Both the position numbers and the translations under genes were made by a program. A DNA stretch of 63,697 nt, taken from the NCBI GenBank assembly GCA_026400435.1, contig JAPLOZ010000028.1:1-63697 (forward strand), written 5' to 3'. Position 1 is the stretch's first letter. Each line of letters begins with the position of its first letter. The DNA is from Hyphomicrobiales bacterium. Its GTDB lineage: Bacteria > Pseudomonadota > Alphaproteobacteria > Rhizobiales > Rhizobiaceae. The notes beneath the pieces are model-generated. The model had not been told where the DNA came from. It did not search any database and was given only the letters and a program-made list of their open reading frames with translations. Below are positions 21,263 to 30,072 of this stretch, piece after piece.

Positions 21263-21952
21263 ATGATCGCGCCGAGAATCATGGTGGTGGAGGACGAAGA
21301 GCCACTCGGCGTCCTCCTGCGCTACAATCTGGAGGCCGAAGGCTACCAGGTTGAAGTCATCACGCGTGGGGACGAGGCGGAGATCAGGCTGCAGGAACAT
21401 GCGCCCGATCTGCTTGTGCTGGACTGGATGATCCCGGGCACTTCCGGGATCGAGCTGTGCCGCCGTCTCAGAATGCGCCCCGAAACGCAGCGCCTGCCGA
21501 TCATCATGCTGACCGCGCGCGGTGAGGAGAGCGACCGAGTCAGGGGTCTCTCGACGGGCGCCGACGACTATCTGGTAAAGCCGTTCTCGACGCCCGAGTT
21601 CATGGCGCGCGTGAAGGCGCTGCTGCGTCGCGCACGGCCGGAGGTATTGTCTTCGGTGCTCAAGGTCGGCGATATCATGCTCGACCGGGAGGCGCACCGC
21701 GTCTATCGCAAGAAGAACGAGATCAAGCTCGGGCCGACCGAGTTCCGGCTGCTCGAATTCATGATGCGTCATCCGGGCCGCGTCTTCTCGCGCGGCCAGT
21801 TGCTCGACAATGTCTGGGGCGAAACCATCTATATCGACGAACGCACCGTCGACGTGCATGTCGGCCGGCTGCGCAAGGCGGTCAACAACGGCCGCATGCC
21901 CGATGTCATCCGCACCATACGCGGCGCCGGATACGCAATCCGCGAAGACTAG
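21263..21952 (+). CDS. phoB: Phosphate response regulator PhoB
   Basis: OmpR-type transcription factor that binds Pho boxes when phosphate is scarce. The receiver (about 1-120) has the acidic pair VVEDEEPL, acceptor Asp in LLVLDWMIPGTSG, Thr in IIMLTARGEE and Lys in DYLVKPFS. The winged-helix domain (about 130-229) contains LGPTEFRLLEFMMRHPGRVFSRGQLLDNVWG and the recognition region ERTVDVHVGRLRKAV. It ends the pst operon, 24 bases after phoU. No phoR is present in this window, so its kinase is encoded elsewhere, or the upstream hybrid kinase could act on it (speculative). Confidence 0.94.
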   Translation: MIAPRIMVVEDEEPLGVLLRYNLEAEGYQVEVITRGDEAEIRLQEHAPDLLVLDWMIPGTSGIELCRRLRMRPETQRLPIIMLTARGEESDRVRGLSTGADDYLVKPFSTPEFMARVKALLRRARPEVLSSVLKVGDIMLDREAHRVYRKKNEIKLGPTEFRLLEFMMRHPGRVFSRGQLLDNVWGETIYIDERTVDVHVGRLRKAVNNGRMPDVIRTIRGAGYAIRED

Positions 21953-22067
21953 ACCCTCCAGCATAGGCGGACCGGCGCGACCAACTCTTGCCGTTGCGGC
22001 GCATCCGGTGCATCTTATTGCGAGCGTCGAAATAAATATAGAAAAGGGCGCTTGAGGGAGGTTCTCA

Positions 22068-23387
22068 ATGCGTTCATGGGGCCGCGCGGTTGCGGTATGC
22101 TGCATCGCTGTGCTGGCGTGGTGCGTTATGCTGCCGGCCGACGCCGCCGAACGCCCTTCGCCGCAGGAGATGCTGCGCGACTGGTACTACTTGATGAACG
22201 AACTGGTCCGGCACACGGCTACCTATTCGCCGCCTGTCGCCAGCCGCTCATTCGGCTATCTCGGCGTCACCGCGTTCGAGTCTGCAGTCGGCGGCTCGGA
22301 CAATCTAGTGTCGCTGGTGGGCCAGTTGCACGGGTTCGAAGCCGTGCCGGCGCGCGAGCCCGGGGCCACCTATGACGAGACGACCGTCATCATGGCCGCG
22401 ATGTCCGACGCGATCGTCTACTATTTCGGCAACACCGGTCCGACCGGCCAGCGCGCGATAAGAGCGGCGCAGAAGAAGTGGCGGGCGCAGTCCGTCGAGG
22501 GCGTGCCGGCGGATGTCGTGGCGCGCAGCGAGGCCTTTGGCAAGGCGATGGCCGCCATCATCCATGACTGGTCGCTCGGCGACGGCGGCGCGGTCATCGA
22601 CAACATGGGTTTCCCCGAAAAGCTCGATTTGCCCAAGGGCGACGACAAATGGGTGCCGACCAGCGCCATCCGCCAGCAGCAGATGCCGCTGCTGCCTGGT
22701 TGGGGAGACAACCGCACTTTCGCCGTTCCGGCGGGCGCGATCTGCCGGACGCCGGGCAATCCGCCGTACAGCACCGAACACGACTCGCAATTCTACCGTG
22801 AGGCTGTCGAGGTTTACGAGACCGGCAACAGCACGACGGCGGAACAAAAGGCAATCGCGCGCTTCTGGTCGGACGACCCGATGCTTTCGATGACGCCGCC
22901 GGGCCATTGGGTGTCGATCGCCCTGCAGGTCGCGCAGAACGCCGACCTGTCGCTGGAAGACAATGTGGACCTCCTGGCGCGCATGGGCATCGCCATGTCG
23001 GACGCCTTTGTCGGCTGCTGGCACGAGAAGTTCACCTACAATCTCGTGCGGCCGGTCACCTACATCAAGAAGGTCATCGACCCCAAATGGGAGCCGCTCC
23101 TCAACACGCCGCCTTTCCCTGAATATCCGAGCGGCCACTCCACGGTGTCCGGCGCCATGGATGCGGTGCTGACGGCGTTCTTTGGCGATGGCTATGTCTT
23201 CGAAGACAAGACGGGCTCGCCGGACGGTCGCAACCCGCGCAAGTTCAAGAGTTTCCACGAGGCGGCGGACGAGGCCGGCATCTCGCGGCTCTATGGCGGC
23301 ATCCATTTCCAATCCGCAATCGTTGACGGCCTCGCGCAGGGGCGGTGCATCGGATCATACGCCAACGCGCTGAAGACGAGGAAATGA
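22068..23387 (+). CDS. Secreted vanadium-dependent haloperoxidase / PAP2-superfamily protein
   Basis: A 439-residue exported protein with a signal peptide at about 1-26 (AVAVCCIAVLAWCVMLPADA). The C-terminal half carries the three signatures shared by vanadium haloperoxidases and PAP2 acid phosphatases: KX6RP in KFTYNLVRP, PSGH in FPEYPSGHSTVSGA, and SRX5H in SRLYGGIHF. The Asp usually four residues after the last His is absent (Ala). Length and N-terminal helices fit the haloperoxidase branch. In these enzymes vanadate sits where phosphate would, and halide is oxidised with peroxide; some relatives are phosphatases, so activity is unproven. A GAGGGAGG ribosome site precedes it. It overlaps the next gene by four bases (ATGA), and follows phoB by 115 bases with an AT-rich stretch that may hold its own promoter. 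Confidence 0.88.
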   Translation: MRSWGRAVAVCCIAVLAWCVMLPADAAERPSPQEMLRDWYYLMNELVRHTATYSPPVASRSFGYLGVTAFESAVGGSDNLVSLVGQLHGFEAVPAREPGATYDETTVIMAAMSDAIVYYFGNTGPTGQRAIRAAQKKWRAQSVEGVPADVVARSEAFGKAMAAIIHDWSLGDGGAVIDNMGFPEKLDLPKGDDKWVPTSAIRQQQMPLLPGWGDNRTFAVPAGAICRTPGNPPYSTEHDSQFYREAVEVYETGNSTTAEQKAIARFWSDDPMLSMTPPGHWVSIALQVAQNADLSLEDNVDLLARMGIAMSDAFVGCWHEKFTYNLVRPVTYIKKVIDPKWEPLLNTPPFPEYPSGHSTVSGAMDAVLTAFFGDGYVFEDKTGSPDGRNPRKFKSFHEAADEAGISRLYGGIHFQSAIVDGLAQGRCIGSYANALKTRK

Positions 23388-25033
23388 TCATGCGCGCCGT
23401 CTCGTCCTTCGCATTGGCCGCCACGCTTCCGTTTGCCGCGCTCGTCGCCGCGCTTGCCGCGGAGACTCCCGCAGCCGCCCCGGCGACCCCGGTTCCTGCG
23501 ACGGAAATTCCGAAGTTCGTCGAGGAAACGGCAAGCGCCGGCATCGACAGCGTTTACAAGGGCGAGTGGGAATACATGGTCGGCGGCGGCGCTGCCTCCT
23601 TCGACTGCAACGACGACGGCTACCCCGAACTGCTTCTGGCCGGCGGCGAGCAGCCGGCCAGATTCTATCGCAATGCGAGCAAGCGGGGCGGAGCGCTCAA
23701 GTTCGTGGCCGAGCAGAGCGGCCTCGAACTGGACAAGGTCACCGGCGCCTATCCGCTTGACGTCGACAGCGACGGGATCATGGATATCGTGCTGCTGCGC
23801 GTCGGCGAGAACGTCGCCATGCGCGGGCTTGGCGGTTGCCGGTTCGCGCGCGCCAACGAGGCGTGGGGCCTGACCGGCGGCGATTCATGGTGGACCTCGC
23901 TTGCCGCCACCTGGGAGAAGGGCGCCGACTGGCCGACCGTCGCGGTCGGCAGCTACATCGACCGCACCGAGGAAATCTCGCCCTGGGGCTCCTGCACCGA
24001 CAACTGGCTGCTGCGTCCGGCGGCAGGAGCGCTGAAGTTCGCTGCCCCGCTCGCGCTGAAGCCGAGTTTCTGCCCGCTGTCGATGCTGTTCACCGACTGG
24101 AACAGGTCCGGCACGCCGTCGCTACGTGTCTCCAACGACCGCGAATATTACGAAGGCGGCCAGGAACAGATGTGGAAGGTCGAGCCGGGCAAGGCTCCGC
24201 TTCTCTACACCGCCGAGGAAGGCTGGAAGTATCTGCGCATCTGGGGCATGGGCATCGCCAGCTACGACCTCAACTTCGACGGCTATCCGGATTATTTCCT
24301 GACCAGCATGGCCGACAACAAGCTGCAGACCCTGGCGGCGGTCCCCACGGACGGCAGGCCGCCCAAGCCATCCTATGCCGACGTCGCCTATCCCAGGGGC
24401 GTGACGGCGCATCGGCCCTACAAGGGCGACGACCTGCGGCCCAGCACCGCCTGGCATACCCAGTTCGAGGACGTCAACAATGACGGCCTCGTCGACCTGT
24501 TCATAGCCAAGGGCAATGTCTGGGACATGCCCGACTTCGCGATGAAGGATCCAAACAATCTGCTGCTGCAGCTCCCGGACGGAAAATTCGCGGAAGCCGC
24601 AGACAAGGCAGGGGTCGCTTCCGTCGAGCAGGCGAGGGGCGCCGCGCTCGCCGATTTCAATCTCGACGGGCTGATCGACATGGTGGTGGTCAACCGTAAT
24701 TCCCCGGCGCAGATCTGGCGCAACGCCAGCGCCAATGCCGGCCACTGGATAGAGGTGAAGCTCGATCAGCCGGCGCCCAACCGCGACGCTGTAGGTTCGT
24801 GGATCGAGATCCGCTGCGAAGGCAGGCCCGTCATGCGCCGCGAGATCACGGTCGGCGGCGGCCATGCGGGTGGCCGAACAGGATGGTGGCATTTCGGCCT
24901 TGGCGACATTGCTTCGGCTGAGGCGAGGGTGACCTGGCCAGACGGCACGGCCAGCGCGTGGCAGCCGGTCGAAGCCGGCCGCTTCTACATTCTCAAGCGC
25001 GACGCTGCCCCCGCGCCCTTCGACCCGGCATAG
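23384..25033 (+). CDS. Secreted CRTAC1-type FG-GAP/ASPIC beta-propeller protein
   Basis: A 549-residue exported protein. A signal peptide is visible (MRAVSSFALAATLPFAALVAALAAE) and is followed by Pro/Ala-rich linker. The body has repeated FG-GAP/VCBS blade motifs with calcium-binding Asp loops: ASFDCNDDGYPELLLAGG, YPLDVDSDGIMDIVLLRVG, YDLNFDGYPDYFLTSM, EDVNNDGLVDLFIAKGN and ADFNLDGLIDMVVVNRN. The C-terminal ASPIC/UnbV domain is recognisable (HWIEVKLDQPAPNRDAVGSWIEI; VTWPDGTASAW). Translation is coupled to the haloperoxidase upstream by the ATGA overlap, so the two exported proteins are probably made in equal amounts and may work together at the envelope. Ligand unknown. Confidence 0.88.
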   Translation: MIMRAVSSFALAATLPFAALVAALAAETPAAAPATPVPATEIPKFVEETASAGIDSVYKGEWEYMVGGGAASFDCNDDGYPELLLAGGEQPARFYRNASKRGGALKFVAEQSGLELDKVTGAYPLDVDSDGIMDIVLLRVGENVAMRGLGGCRFARANEAWGLTGGDSWWTSLAATWEKGADWPTVAVGSYIDRTEEISPWGSCTDNWLLRPAAGALKFAAPLALKPSFCPLSMLFTDWNRSGTPSLRVSNDREYYEGGQEQMWKVEPGKAPLLYTAEEGWKYLRIWGMGIASYDLNFDGYPDYFLTSMADNKLQTLAAVPTDGRPPKPSYADVAYPRGVTAHRPYKGDDLRPSTAWHTQFEDVNNDGLVDLFIAKGNVWDMPDFAMKDPNNLLLQLPDGKFAEAADKAGVASVEQARGAALADFNLDGLIDMVVVNRNSPAQIWRNASANAGHWIEVKLDQPAPNRDAVGSWIEIRCEGRPVMRREITVGGGHAGGRTGWWHFGLGDIASAEARVTWPDGTASAWQPVEAGRFYILKRDAAPAPFDPA

Positions 25034-25067
25034 GGCGTTTCAGCCGACAAGCCTGAACCGGCTGCCG

Positions 25068-26312
25068 TCACGCAACGGCAATTCGCGATTCCTGGACAGC
25101 CTGGGGCCCGGCCGCGAAGATTTCCTGATCGACGAAGACCAGCGCCCGCATGGCGCAACCCTGCCGTATCAGAGGCAGTTCGGCGGGAATGGTGTCAAAG
25201 GAGATGGCGTCCGAATGCTGACCGCCGGCGGTTCGCGCCAGTGCCGTGCGGATCGAGGGCTCGAGCAGGTCGAATGCGGCCGCGCCGCCGCCCACGAAGG
25301 CGATCGGTGCGGGGTCAATCAACGCAAACAGGCTGCCGACGCCATAGCCGATCGCCGTGCCGGCCTTCCGGTAAGCCTCGCGTTCAGGTCCCTCGCCGGC
25401 ACGCGCGCGCTCGGCCAGCGCCTGCATGTCGGTGTTGGTCACGGCGTCTTCCGGTGGCGAGTCCTCGTTTTTCAGATGCGCGTTGCGCCAGATCGCGTAG
25501 TCGCCGGCGTAGGCTTCGACGCAGCCGCGCCGGCCGCAGCGGCAGAGCGCGCCGCCAGGACGGTGGATCATGTGGCCGAACTCGCCGCCCGACGATTGTG
25601 TTCCGGTGAAGAGTTCACCCTTGATCACGAGGCCCATGCCGATGCCGTGCGACAGCAGGATTGCGATGAAATTGTCGCGGTAGCGCGCGGGATCGCGCCA
25701 GCGCAGCGCTATTGCCATCATGTTGCAGTCATTCTCGACAGTTGTCGGGATGGCGAGTTCGCCCTCTAGTACATCGGCGAAAGCGATGTCGCGGTGCGGC
25801 GTAATCGGCGACCACAGCATGACGCGGGCGGCGGCGTCCGAAATGCCCTGGACCGCCAGCACGATGCGCAGCGGCTTTGGCGCACCAGGCGACATGCCCG
25901 CCATCAGCCTTCGCAGCATGGCGATGCATTCAAGGACGAGTTCGTGCTTGGACATCGTCGCTGTAGAGAAGGCGCGCTGCTCTTCGGCGACCGGTTCGCC
26001 GCAGTAGTCGATGATGGCGGCCGACAGGCAGTTCAGCGACAACACGGCGACGATCACGGTCGCCGCCTTCGGGTTGAGCGTCAGCGCGACCTGCGGTCGA
26101 CCGCGCCGCGCCGTCGCATGTTCGCCGGCTTTCGTTTCGGCAAGCATGCCTTCGGCAATCAGGTCGGACGAGATGGCCGATATCGTCGAGTGGCTGAGGC
26201 CGGTGGTCGAGGCGATCTCGGTGCGGGAGGGCAGCCCTGAGCGCCGCACTGCGGCGATGACGAGGGCGCGATTTCGCCGCCGCAGGTCGTCGTGGCGGAT
26301 TCCTGCCGACAT
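25068..26312 (-). CDS. ROK-family transcriptional regulator, XylR-like
   Basis: Probably the repressor of the divergent xylose transport genes. Residues about 10-70 form a winged helix (RNRALVIAAVRRSGLPSRTEIA, then TTGLSHSTISAISSDL). The rest is a ROK sugar-kinase fold used as a sensor: NFIAILLSHGIGMGLVIKGELFTG, SSGGEFGHM, and the zinc motif CRCGRRGCVEAYAG with its three Cys and the upstream His of the ROK pattern. The start at 26312 (MSAGIRHDD) is chosen from GGAGGATACAAGGA just upstream; the longer frame adds Arg/Cys-rich residues. 414 residues, the usual ROK regulator length. A perfect inverted repeat lies between it and xylF. Inducer xylose is inferred from the neighbours. Confidence 0.88.
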   Translation of the reverse strand: MSAGIRHDDLRRRNRALVIAAVRRSGLPSRTEIASTTGLSHSTISAISSDLIAEGMLAETKAGEHATARRGRPQVALTLNPKAATVIVAVLSLNCLSAAIIDYCGEPVAEEQRAFSTATMSKHELVLECIAMLRRLMAGMSPGAPKPLRIVLAVQGISDAAARVMLWSPITPHRDIAFADVLEGELAIPTTVENDCNMMAIALRWRDPARYRDNFIAILLSHGIGMGLVIKGELFTGTQSSGGEFGHMIHRPGGALCRCGRRGCVEAYAGDYAIWRNAHLKNEDSPPEDAVTNTDMQALAERARAGEGPEREAYRKAGTAIGYGVGSLFALIDPAPIAFVGGGAAAFDLLEPSIRTALARTAGGQHSDAISFDTIPAELPLIRQGCAMRALVFVDQEIFAAGPQAVQESRIAVA

Positions 26313-26442
26313 TTCCTTGTATCCTCCTCCGCCCCGCCGCCGTCGGCGACACGGTGCCGCCCGACAAAACAGCCTTGCGGCCGGCTTGCCAAGCACAGTT
26401 TCTCCCGGTCCTCACGCTGGACCGGAACCTCCGAAATCGATA

Positions 26443-26491
26443 TTGACAGAAAGTGGGCGTTCAGCCAGTATTTTTTCGAGGCCCGAAAAAA
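26443..26491 (+). promoter_or_regulatory. xylF promoter with palindromic ROK-type operator
   Basis: TTGACA at 26443 and CAGTAT at 26466 are spaced 17 bases apart. Directly over the -10 region and downstream lies TTTTTTCG (26471-26478) with exact inverse CGAAAAAA (26484-26491) around a five-base spacer. A repressor bound there would block the promoter. ROK regulators are known to use AT-rich inverted repeats of this style. Confidence 0.7.
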
Positions 26492-26550
26492 GTCTCGCTC
26501 GGTGTGAAGGCCGAAAATTATCGCGCATTGCTGCGCATGGGAGGAAAGTC

Positions 26551-27597
26551 ATGATGAAATTAGCGACCGCCTTTGCGGCGGGTGTAGCCATGTCACTGGC
26601 GTTTGCCGGTGTGGCCTCGGCCAAGGACAAGACCATCGCCGTCTCCTGGAAGACCTTCCAGGAAGAGCGCTGGAAGACCGACGAAGCCGCCATCAAGGCA
26701 GTCGTCGAAGCTGCCGGCGACAAGTACATCTCCACTGATGCCCAGGGCTCGGCGCAGAAGCAGGCCGCTGACATTGAAGGCCTGATCAGCCAGAAGGTCG
26801 ACGTCATCCTGATCGTCGCATTTGATTCCGACGCCATTCTGCCCTCGATCAAGCAGATCAGCGACGCCGGCATCAAGTCGATCGCCTATGACGTGCAGTT
26901 CGAGGATCCGTCGGCTCTCTATGTCACCTTCGACAACGTGGGTGTTGGCCGCCTGATGGCCAAGACCATGCTCGAGAAGGGCAAGAGCGAAGGCAACTTC
27001 GCCTTCATCAAGGGCGACAAGGGCGACCCGAACGCAACCTTCCTGTTCGAAGGCATCACCGAGGTTCTCAAGGACGGTCTCGACTCCGGCAAGATCAAGA
27101 ATGTCTGCGAAACCTTCACCGATGGCTGGAAGCCGGATGGCGCCCAGAAGAACATGGAGCAGTGCCTGACCTCGAACAACAACGCCATTGATGCAGTCGT
27201 TTCCGAAAACGACGGCATGGCCGGCGGCGTCGTTGCCGCGCTTGAGGCACAGGGCCTTGCCGGCTCGGTTCCGGTGACCGGCCAGGACGGCGACAAGGCC
27301 GCGCTGAACCGCGTTGCCCTCGGCACCCAGTTGGTGTCGGTCTGGAAAGACTCGCGCGCTCTGGGCAAGGTTGCCGGCGAAGCCGCCGTCGCCCTGGCTG
27401 AAGGCACTGCCATCGACGCGCTTCCTGGCGTGCAGAAGTTCAAGGAAGGCAAGAAGGGCATCGAGATGAACTCGATCCTGCTCGCTCCGAACCCGATCAC
27501 CAAGGACAACCTTGCCGACGTGATCACGGCCGGCTGGATCAGCAAGGAAGAAGCTTGCGCCGGCGTGGCCGCCGGCTCGGTTGCCGCCTGCAACTGA
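26551..27597 (+). CDS. xylF: D-xylose ABC transporter substrate-binding protein
   Basis: Periplasmic sugar-binding protein of the CUT2 family. Signal peptide about 1-24 (MMKLATAFAAGVAMSLAFAGVASA). The mature protein follows E. coli XylF closely: VSWKTFQEERWKTDEAAIKA, QKQAADIEGLISQKVDVILIV, SIAYDVQFED, FTDGWKPDGAQKNMEQCLTSNNN, IDAVVSENDGMAGGVVAALEAQGLAG and VTGQDGD, each matching a ligand-contact or hinge segment of XylF. Xylose is therefore the likely ligand. The start at 26551 has a GGGAGGAAAG site. A stable hairpin follows the gene, then permease and ATPase. Confidence 0.9.
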   Translation: MMKLATAFAAGVAMSLAFAGVASAKDKTIAVSWKTFQEERWKTDEAAIKAVVEAAGDKYISTDAQGSAQKQAADIEGLISQKVDVILIVAFDSDAILPSIKQISDAGIKSIAYDVQFEDPSALYVTFDNVGVGRLMAKTMLEKGKSEGNFAFIKGDKGDPNATFLFEGITEVLKDGLDSGKIKNVCETFTDGWKPDGAQKNMEQCLTSNNNAIDAVVSENDGMAGGVVAALEAQGLAGSVPVTGQDGDKAALNRVALGTQLVSVWKDSRALGKVAGEAAVALAEGTAIDALPGVQKFKEGKKGIEMNSILLAPNPITKDNLADVITAGWISKEEACAGVAAGSVAACN

Positions 27598-27630
27598 TCC
27601 GTTGCCAGACGCATTGAACTGACACAAGAT

Positions 27631-27660
27631 AGCCGCGCCATCCTGAAGGGTGGCGCGGCT
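27631..27660 (+). other. Strong intercistronic hairpin after xylF
   Basis: AGCCGCGCCA (27631-27640) is exactly inverted as TGGCGCGGCT (27651-27660), with further pairing in the loop. There is no clear T-run, so it more likely protects the 3' end of the xylF mRNA, or gives partial stop, than terminates the operon. Confidence 0.65.
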
Positions 27661-27707
27661 ACTTCATAAGAAGACCACAAAAAGAGCCTGCCGGGGAGAC
27701 GACAGCC

Positions 27708-29111
27708 ATGAGTTCACCGTCCGACACGAACCAGGTGGCGGCGATGGCGGAAGAAGGCGCGGTATCGCGGTTCTTTCGCGCCACCGAAATTGACTCGCGC
27801 ATGATTGGAATGATCGCCGCGCTGATGGTCGTGTGGGCGGGGTTCGACATCTACAGCGGAATCCTGCGGCCGAATGTCGGCCTGTTCGGCGGTTCCTTTC
27901 TCACACCGCGCAATCTGTGGACGCTGCTCGTCCAGACGTCGTCGATCGCCATCATGTCCACCGGCATGGTGCTGCTGATCGTGATGCGGCAGCTCGACCT
28001 TTCGGTCGGCTCGATGCTCTCCACCATCGCGGTCGCGATCGGCGTCCTGCAAGTATTCAAGCTTGGACCGTGGCTCGGCGTCGGCAACGAGTACATCTGG
28101 ATCATCGCCGTCGTGTGCGGCATCGCGCTTGGCGCCATCATAGGTGGCTTCAACGGGTTGCTAACGGCCTATGCCGGCATTCCGGCCTTCATCGTCACGT
28201 TGGGTGGCCTGATCGCCTACAGCGGCGTCGCCTGGGCGCTCATCCGGGGCGAGACCGTGGCTCCGATGGACAAAACGTTCAAGCTTATCGGCGGCAATGG
28301 ACCATTGGCCTCGATTGGTCCTTTCTGGAGTTGGGTCGTCGCCATACTGGCGTGCGGACTGGTGGTGCTTGGCCTGCTTAACGGCAGGCGCGAGCGCCGG
28401 CGGGTCAACTTCCCGCAACGGCCAGTGTGGGCCGAGGTATTTCTCGGCCTGGTCGGCAGCATTGCCATTCTTGGCGCGACTGCGGTGGTCAATTCCTACC
28501 CGTGGGCGCCGAAGGTCATCGAGAACTATGCAAAGGACAACGGTCTGGCGATTCCTCCCGGCATTGAGGACAAGAACGGCGATGCGATATGCATGGCCGG
28601 CGAGGCCGTGGTGCGCTGCGTTGACGGGCTGATCTTCTACACCGGCTATGCGATCCCGGTTCTGATTGCCTTGGCGGTGGGTTTTGCGATGAGCTTCATT
28701 TCGAAACGGACCCGTTTTGGCCGCTATGTCTATGCCACCGGCGGCAATCCGGAAGCGGCGGACCTGTCCGGCATCAACACCCGGTGGCTGACCGTCAAGG
28801 TGTTCATGCTGATGGGTATTCTGGTCGCCATCTCGGCGATCATAACGTCGGCCCGGCTCGACGCCGCCACTAACTCGCTTGGCCAGTTCAACGAACTCTA
28901 CGTGATCGCGGCCGTGGTGATCGGCGGCACGGCGCTCGCCGGCGGCGTAGGCACCATCTACGGTGCGATGCTTGGCGCACTTCTGATGCAGTCCCTGCAG
29001 TCGGGCATGACACTGCTGAATTTCGAATCCGCGTACAAGGACATGGTCGTCGGCACCGTGCTGGTGACGGCCGTTTTTGTTGACCAGGTTTACCGCCGGC
29101 GGGTCAAGTAG
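27708..29111 (+). CDS. xylH: Xylose-type ABC transporter permease XylH
   Basis: Inner-membrane permease of the BPD_transp_2 (CUT2) family. Multiple hydrophobic segments run through 467 residues. Conserved features include MRQLDLSVGSMLSTIAVAIG near 90-110, FNGLLTAYAGIPAFIVTLGGLIAYSG near 150, the coupling loop RYVYATGGNPEAADLSGINTRWL, and VVIGGTALAGGVGTIYGAMLGALLMQSLQSGM at the end. A soluble insert around residues 255-305 (SYPWAPKVIENYAKDNGLAI and onward) makes it longer than E. coli XylH (393), as is common in rhizobial XylH. The ATPase gene begins ten bases after the stop. Confidence 0.92.
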   Translation: MSSPSDTNQVAAMAEEGAVSRFFRATEIDSRMIGMIAALMVVWAGFDIYSGILRPNVGLFGGSFLTPRNLWTLLVQTSSIAIMSTGMVLLIVMRQLDLSVGSMLSTIAVAIGVLQVFKLGPWLGVGNEYIWIIAVVCGIALGAIIGGFNGLLTAYAGIPAFIVTLGGLIAYSGVAWALIRGETVAPMDKTFKLIGGNGPLASIGPFWSWVVAILACGLVVLGLLNGRRERRRVNFPQRPVWAEVFLGLVGSIAILGATAVVNSYPWAPKVIENYAKDNGLAIPPGIEDKNGDAICMAGEAVVRCVDGLIFYTGYAIPVLIALAVGFAMSFISKRTRFGRYVYATGGNPEAADLSGINTRWLTVKVFMLMGILVAISAIITSARLDAATNSLGQFNELYVIAAVVIGGTALAGGVGTIYGAMLGALLMQSLQSGMTLLNFESAYKDMVVGTVLVTAVFVDQVYRRRVK

Positions 29112-29120
29112 GAGGCTGCA

Positions 29121-29915
29121 ATGGAAAGCACTGACGCTCGCGTTCCGCTGGTCGACCTCAAGGACATCTCGATCGCATTCGGCGGCATTCGCGCCGTCGA
29201 CCGCGCCTCGATCGACCTGTTTCCCGGCGAGGTCGTCGGGCTGCTCGGCCACAACGGGGCGGGCAAATCGACGCTCATCAAGATCCTGTCCGGCGCCTAC
29301 AAGCGCGACAACGGCGACATCTATATCGCCGGCGAGAAAGCCGAAATCAACAACCCGCGCGACGCGAAAAAATACGGCATCGAAACGATCTACCAGACGC
29401 TGGCTCTCGCCGACAACGTGGACGCGGCAGCCAACCTTTTCCTGGGCCGCGAGTTGCGTACGCGCTGGGGCACGCTCGACGACGTCTCCATGGAAGCCGA
29501 GGCGCGCAAGGTCATGGGTCGACTCAACCCGAGGTTCCAGCGCTTCAAGGAGCCGGTCGTCAAGCTGTCGGGCGGCCAGCGCCAGTCGGTTGCGATTGCC
29601 CGCGCCATCCATTTCAACGCGCGCATCCTGATCATGGACGAACCGACGGCAGCACTTGGACCCCAGGAAACCGCGCAGGTCGGCGAACTGGTCAAGCAGC
29701 TGAAGGCCGAGGGCATTGGCATATTCCTCATCAGCCACGACATCCACGACGTGTTCGATCTGGCCGACCGCGTCTGTGTGATGAAGAACGGTCAGGTGGT
29801 GGGCACGGCCAAGACCAGCGACGTCACTCCAGACGAAGTGCTCGGCATGATCATTCTGGGAAAATGCCCGCCCGGCGCGGTACCTGGCCCGGGCGCCGGC
29901 TCACTGGCTGCCTGA
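29121..29915 (+). CDS. xylG: Xylose-type ABC transporter ATP-binding protein, single domain
   Basis: ATPase subunit of the importer. Walker [20 protein letters not shown], signature [17 protein letters not shown], Walker [14 protein letters not shown] and switch His in [12 protein letters not shown] are all present. It has only one ATPase domain (264 residues), whereas E. coli XylG and most CUT2 ATPases are tandem fusions of about 500 residues. Single-domain versions such as FrcA of Sinorhizobium are known, so it probably acts as a homodimer. Ribosome site AGGAGGCTG precedes the ATG. The Asp-rich FEDDV-type C-terminal regulatory part is absent. Confidence 0.92.
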   Translation: MESTDARVPLVDLKDISIAFGGIRAVDRASIDLFPGEVVGLLGHNGAGKSTLIKILSGAYKRDNGDIYIAGEKAEINNPRDAKKYGIETIYQTLALADNVDAAANLFLGRELRTRWGTLDDVSMEAEARKVMGRLNPRFQRFKEPVVKLSGGQRQSVAIARAIHFNARILIMDEPTAALGPQETAQVGELVKQLKAEGIGIFLISHDIHDVFDLADRVCVMKNGQVVGTAKTSDVTPDEVLGMIILGKCPPGAVPGPGAGSLAA

Positions 29916-29995
29916 CAACGCGTCTGCCTGCCGCCAAACAGGCAGGCTCGGGCAGCCAGATCGCATCCCGCGCGCTTTTCGCAACAGCCCAGACA

Positions 29996-30035
29996 ATAAA
30001 AAGCTACTCCGGCTGAAGGCCGGAATAGCTCTTTA
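29996..30035 (-). terminator. Terminator of the glycine-zipper gene
   Basis: On the minus strand a stem AGCTATTCCGGC with GCCGGAGTAGCT (one mismatch) around a short loop is followed by TTTTTATT. It sits about 40 bases after the stop of the 83-residue lipoprotein gene. Confidence 0.75.
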
Positions 30036-30072
30036 GCGTAAGTGCGGCGACAAATTGCGCCGCTGATGCTGC

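Noticed and set aside
20507..22105. 532-codon minus-strand open frame opposite phoU-phoB
   Set aside because: Long antisense frames are common in high-GC DNA; its translation has no family resemblance, and both plus-strand genes are certain.
28161..29747. 528-codon minus-strand open frame opposite xylHG
   Set aside because: Translation is His/Asp/Arg-rich shadow sequence with no motif, while the plus strand encodes clear transporter genes.
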